Shown here: positions 60,919-64,000 of the stretch, one piece after another | Layout: each line of letters starts with the position of its first letter | How positions within the stretch are numbered: the first letter of the stretch is position 1 | Origin: Massilia eurypsychrophila | GTDB taxonomy: Bacteria; Pseudomonadota; Gammaproteobacteria; Burkholderiales; Burkholderiaceae_D | Length of the DNA stretch: 64,000 nt | Reading direction: 5' to 3' | Assembly (NCBI RefSeq): GCF_002760655.1 | Contig: NZ_PDOC01000001.1 | Location: 434,001 to 498,000, forward strand | Notes under the pieces: generated by a model | What the model was told of the DNA's origin: nothing | Database searches by the model: none | The model's input: the letters and a program-made list of their open reading frames with translations, nothing else | Translations under genes and position numbers: made by a program

Positions 60919-62481
60919 CTATAACTGATATGAAAGGGACGCGCTGATTGAATTCTCGCGGTACTCGTTGCCGCCCGGGATAGCGGCCGTGCCTCGCTGG
61001 TGGCGCACTTCGACAATGCCGCGGATGCTGCGCTGGAACTGCCGCGTCAACGCCAACGACATCAGGCTCTGGTCGCCGGTAAAGCCGGTGGTCAGCGATT
61101 CGGTACGGGTCTTGCCGAGCGACGCGTTGACATTGCTGCGCGGCGACAGGCGGTAGGTCGCCGCCAGTGTCGCGCCGACCGTGCGCAGGTCGTCGTTGAG
61201 CGAGGGCAGGCTCGGCGGCAGCAGGGCGCTGTCGGCCCGCTGCGGCGACAGCGCGGTGCGCTCGGTGGCATTGAACGACAGGATCGCGCTGCTGCGCGAA
61301 CCGATCAGGCCGACCGACGCCTGCAGCGTTTTCTGCAGCAGGAAGCGGTTGGTCAGCACATTGGTCGCCTGGCCCTGCACGATCGGCACACCGGTGGCGC
61401 GCATGTAGGCCTCGACCGCCAGGCGCCGCTCCACCGGATCGGGGTAGGTGGCGATGAACAGGCGCTCGAGGATGCTGAAGGTGGTGATCGGGGCCGGCAG
61501 CAGGAACTGCTCGCGGGCGGTGGTGACGGCGTCGTTGTAGGTGATGTTCCAGGTGGTGTTGCGGCTGCGGTGCAGCGCGCTGAGCGAGTAGCTGTCGCCA
61601 TAAAAACGCTTGCCGATGCTGGCGTCGATGCTGGTACGCAGCGACGGCGTCCAGATGAAACCGACCGAGCGGCTGCTGCCGGCAGTCTCGCCACCCTCGC
61701 CATCGTAATCGTAGCGGTCGTAGCCGCCGGATGCCTTCAGGCTGAATTCGTTGGTCACGCGCAGCCGCAGGTTCAGGGCCGACGTGTCGACGCGCGAGTC
61801 GCCCCTGAGCGAGTCGTCGATTTCCTGGCGGCTGGCCTGGAAGCCCCAGCCGACGGTGCGGAAGGTCGGGCCGCTGGCGAGCGTGACCGCGGCGGTGTTG
61901 GAGGTGCTGTTGCCGAACGCGGCATTGCTCGTCTGCACCGAGTCGCGCGTGTAGCGCGCTTCCGCGCTGGCCAGGTTGCCAAAACGGCGCCGCAGGTAAG
62001 GGCTGGCGCGCCAGGTGCGCACTTCGTCGCGCTTGGCGTCGGAATAACCGTTGCCGGACTGCGGGCCGAACGCGGAGACGCTTCTCTGGCCGATTGTGGC
62101 GTTGCCGTCGAAATACAGCAGCTCGTCGATCAGGTTGGCGCGGGCATCGGCCGACAGGTCACGGGAGGAACTGTTGGTGCCGCTGACGCGCTCGCCCGAA
62201 TAGGCGTACATGTGGACGGCGGCCCGCGCGTGCAGCTTGAGCCGCGGGGTGTTGCTGACGATCGCCACGGAAGGCGACAGCTCGGTGACGAACTGGCCGC
62301 GTGCCAACTCGTCCGATGTCAGGCTGACATTGTCGGAATAGGTCGCGCGCAGGTCGACCGCCGGGGTGACCTTGATTTCGGCGCCGGCGTGCGGCGCCCA
62401 CAGCATGGCCAGCAGCGCTGCCGGCGCCGCCATGGGCAGCGTCGTCGCGCCCATCGCCGGCGCCCGCACCCGCTTAGCCAT
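60919..62481 (-). CDS. XrtA-system outer-membrane beta-barrel protein (TIGR03016-like)
   Basis: 520 residues. A long signal peptide ends around HAGA before EIKVTPAVDLRATYSDNVSL, the standard opening of this family. The remainder alternates polar and aromatic residues as in a large beta-barrel and ends with a typical outer-membrane tail (ISASLSYQL). It probably helps export or anchor the EPS in the outer membrane. Two ATGs are possible: 62481 (used here) and 62493; both overlap the kinase gene (8 or 20 nt) and neither has a clear ribosome-binding site. An open frame to 62616 lies inside the kinase gene. Confidence 0.92.
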   Translation of the reverse strand: MAKRVRAPAMGATTLPMAAPAALLAMLWAPHAGAEIKVTPAVDLRATYSDNVSLTSDELARGQFVTELSPSVAIVSNTPRLKLHARAAVHMYAYSGERVSGTNSSSRDLSADARANLIDELLYFDGNATIGQRSVSAFGPQSGNGYSDAKRDEVRTWRASPYLRRRFGNLASAEARYTRDSVQTSNAAFGNSTSNTAAVTLASGPTFRTVGWGFQASRQEIDDSLRGDSRVDTSALNLRLRVTNEFSLKASGGYDRYDYDGEGGETAGSSRSVGFIWTPSLRTSIDASIGKRFYGDSYSLSALHRSRNTTWNITYNDAVTTAREQFLLPAPITTFSILERLFIATYPDPVERRLAVEAYMRATGVPIVQGQATNVLTNRFLLQKTLQASVGLIGSRSSAILSFNATERTALSPQRADSALLPPSLPSLNDDLRTVGATLAATYRLSPRSNVNASLGKTRTESLTTGFTGDQSLMSLALTRQFQRSIRGIVEVRHQRGTAAIPGGNEYRENSISASLSYQL

Positions 62482-63472
62482 AGTGATAGTCATACGTTTC
62501 TTCGATGCCCGGGAATTCGCGCGTCTTGTTGTAGATGAGGTTGACGTTGGTGCAGCCCTCGAGCTGGCGCAGCGATTCCTTGACCGCATGCTGGGTTGTC
62601 GTTTCGGACTCGACAACGAGGACGATCTGGCCCATGTGGGTGGCCAGCACGTGTGCTTCGGAGGTCAGCAGCAGAGGCGGCGAATCGAAAATGACGATCC
62701 GGTCCGGATAGCGGTTGGCGATTTCGTAGACGAAGGTGCTCATCGTCTGGCTCGCCAGCAGCTCGGTGGCGCGCGGCGTGCTGGTGCCGGCCGGCAGGAT
62801 GCTGAGGGTGTCGACGTTGGTGCGCAGCATGACGTCGGCCAGTTCGAGCTTGTCGTCGAGCAGGATGTCCATCAGGCCGCGCTGGGCCGGCAGGCCGAGC
62901 GTGCGCAGCACCGACGGGCGGGCCACGTCGGCGTCGATCAGCAGCACCGTGTGGTCCAGTTCCATGGCGATGCTCATGGCCAGATTGATGGCGCAATAGG
63001 TCTTGCCTTCGCCCGGCAGCGAGCTGGTGATCATGATCAGGTTGCCCGGCGGCGTGCCTGGCGTGTGCTCGGCGAACGCGCGCTTGATCAGCGGGCGCTT
63101 GATGATGCGGAAGTCTTCCACCAGCAGGGTGCGCCCGCCGGCGGCGGTGACCATGCCCATCTCGCGCATCCGGTTCAGGTCGAGTTCGACCTTGCGGGTG
63201 CTCTGCTTGCGCGGCGCTGCCGCCGGTTCGGCTGCGGGGGCCGGTGCAATGACCGGCATTTCGACCGGCGCCGGCACCGGCACTGCTGCCGGAACTGCGC
63301 GCGCGACCACCGGCGCCGGGGCGGCATGACTGGCCGCGGCGGCTGCGGCGGCGACGATGATCGGCGTGTGCGCCACTGGCGCCGCTATCGGCACGGAGAT
63401 CTCGACAGGGGAGGCCGGTGCGGCTTCCCTCTTGTGGTCGATCCGACTTGCTGCTTTTTCGATAATACTCAC
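62474..63472 (-). CDS. XrtA-associated tyrosine autokinase (BY-kinase, TIGR03018-like)
   Basis: 332 residues. A long Ala/Pro-rich N-terminal segment (about 20-90) precedes the kinase domain: Walker A SSLPGEGKT at 150-158, A' motif LLIDADVARPS (Asp180, Asp182) and a Walker B IVIFDSPP. The C-terminus ends ETYDYHYG with three tyrosines at 327, 329 and 331, a short tyrosine cluster. It pairs with the chain-length determinant (63497-64000) to control EPS chain length, with phosphorylation of the tail switching assembly. The start is GTG at 63472 with GGGAGA just upstream. Confidence 0.94.
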   Translation of the reverse strand: MSIIEKAASRIDHKREAAPASPVEISVPIAAPVAHTPIIVAAAAAAASHAAPAPVVARAVPAAVPVPAPVEMPVIAPAPAAEPAAAPRKQSTRKVELDLNRMREMGMVTAAGGRTLLVEDFRIIKRPLIKRAFAEHTPGTPPGNLIMITSSLPGEGKTYCAINLAMSIAMELDHTVLLIDADVARPSVLRTLGLPAQRGLMDILLDDKLELADVMLRTNVDTLSILPAGTSTPRATELLASQTMSTFVYEIANRYPDRIVIFDSPPLLLTSEAHVLATHMGQIVLVVESETTTQHAVKESLRQLEGCTNVNLIYNKTREFPGIEETYDYHYG

Positions 63473-63496
63473 ATGTTCTCCCGGGATTCAATCGCG

Positions 63497-64000
63497 TTAC
63501 AGCGAAGGCCTGATCAAGATCGCTGCCATTACGCCGCCGTACGCGCCAAACAGCGCAAATACGGAGGCTCCCATCGCGTACAGCCGTCGCCGGCGCTTCA
63601 CTTTTTGTTCGGTGGTCCAGTTCATGCCGATGGTGCCGAGGATCGGCACGCCGGTCACTTCACGCAGCGCCGCCTGGCTGAGGAAGGTCGGACGGACCTG
63701 GCTCATCAACAGGGCGACGACCAGGCCGGCCACCAGCGCGCCGGCAAACACCAGCGAGAACAGGCGTGGACGGTTCGGTCCGGCCGGGCTCAAAGGCACG
63801 GTCGGCGGATCGATGACGCGGAACGTCAGCATGTCGGTCGCCGAGCTCAGGTCGCCCGACAGCTTGGCCGATTCACGCCGCTCGACCAGCTTCTGGTAGT
63901 TGTCGCGGTTGACGGCGTAGTCGCGGTTGAGCTGGGCCAGCTGCGCTTCGACTTCGGGCGCTTCGTTGCTCTGGCTGCGCATGCGGGCCATGCGGGCCAT
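63497..64000 (-). CDS. XrtA-system polysaccharide chain-length determinant, C-terminal part (cut by window edge)
   Basis: The visible 167 residues are the 3' part of a Wzz/GNVR-type protein; the gene continues beyond 64000. They contain the end of a coiled-coil region (AQLAQLNRDYAVNRDNYQKL, residues 21-40), the proline-rich motif near the second transmembrane helix (DPPTVPLSPAGPNRP, 64-78), a transmembrane helix at about 80-101, then a cytoplasmic stretch and a further hydrophobic segment (about 141-163). Such proteins set polymer length together with the BY-kinase encoded 24 nt downstream. Confidence 0.9.
   Translation of the reverse strand: MARMARMRSQSNEAPEVEAQLAQLNRDYAVNRDNYQKLVERRESAKLSGDLSSATDMLTFRVIDPPTVPLSPAGPNRPRLFSLVFAGALVAGLVVALLMSQVRPTFLSQAALREVTGVPILGTIGMNWTTEQKVKRRRRLYAMGASVFALFGAYGGVMAAILIRPSL

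Noticed and set aside
1-64000. CRISPR arrays, insertion sequences, prophage genes or rRNA.
   Set aside because: No regularly spaced repeats, no transposase or integrase motifs, no phage proteins and no rRNA signature were seen on either strand.

Overview
The window is high-GC DNA that reads like a betaproteobacterium of the Oxalobacteraceae (Massilia/Duganella-like). That placement is an inference from the gene set and codon usage, not from a database search. It is dominated by one large exopolysaccharide (EPS) locus of the exosortase A (XrtA)/PEP-CTERM type. The left edge (1-5870) is ordinary chromosome: two tandem M13 zinc metallopeptidases (the first cut by the window edge), rfbA and rfbB for dTDP-4-keto-6-deoxyglucose, a membrane-anchored diheme cytochrome c, and tRNA-Arg(CCG).

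From 6071 the XrtA locus begins. A PEP-CTERM protein with a nidogen-like extracellular domain sits behind a good sigma-54 (-24/-12) site. A second sigma-54-like site at 7034 precedes a structured stretch ending in a strong intrinsic terminator; I call this a candidate small RNA or leader. A plus-strand run (7378-19316) then encodes a UDP-HexNAc dehydrogenase and 4-epimerase pair, the EpsB-type initiating sugar-phosphate transferase, the PrsK/PrsR sensor and sigma-54 activator, a YdcF-like protein, a beta-helix protein and a large VanZ-like membrane protein. A minus-strand run (24433-19359) holds an O-antigen-ligase-like protein, a deacetylase, an acyl carrier protein, two XrtA-associated alpha/beta-hydrolase-fold proteins with altered nucleophile elbows, and a TPR protein.

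Divergent from it, 24668-35785 is a tightly coupled plus-strand operon: acyl-CoA ligase, PLP decarboxylase, an asparagine-synthetase-like protein with a degenerate glutaminase domain, a DegT aminotransferase, a FemAB/GNAT-like acyltransferase, a deacetylase-like protein, a low-molecular-weight tyrosine-phosphatase-like protein, an acyltransferase-3 and an ATP-grasp ligase. Together with the ACP and hydrolase-fold proteins this looks like an amide/acyl-forming pathway that decorates the EPS or makes an associated small molecule. It is the best candidate here for an uncharacterised system. Next come a 1089-residue Tat-type lipoprotein of unknown function and a three-gene operon (SDR, GMC oxidoreductase, glycosyltransferase).

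The right third (43445 to beyond 64000) is all on the minus strand, read from right to left: chain-length determinant, tyrosine autokinase, outer-membrane beta-barrel protein, ATPase, XrtA-type deacetylase, FemAB protein, three XrtA-associated glycosyltransferases, exosortase XrtA itself (fused to an EpsI domain), an asparagine-synthase-type amidotransferase, then a more variable tail (glycosyltransferases, CapK-like adenylate-forming enzyme, methyltransferase, Wzx flippase). Most neighbours overlap by 1-16 nt. The working model: PrsK/PrsR and sigma-54 drive the PEP-CTERM substrate; EpsB and the glycosyltransferases build a repeat unit probably containing an amidated amino-uronic acid; Wzx, the O-ligase-like protein and the chain-length/kinase pair flip, polymerise and size it; XrtA processes the PEP-CTERM protein at the inner membrane. 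No outer-membrane polysaccharide export (Wza-type) gene lies in the window; it may be just beyond 64000.
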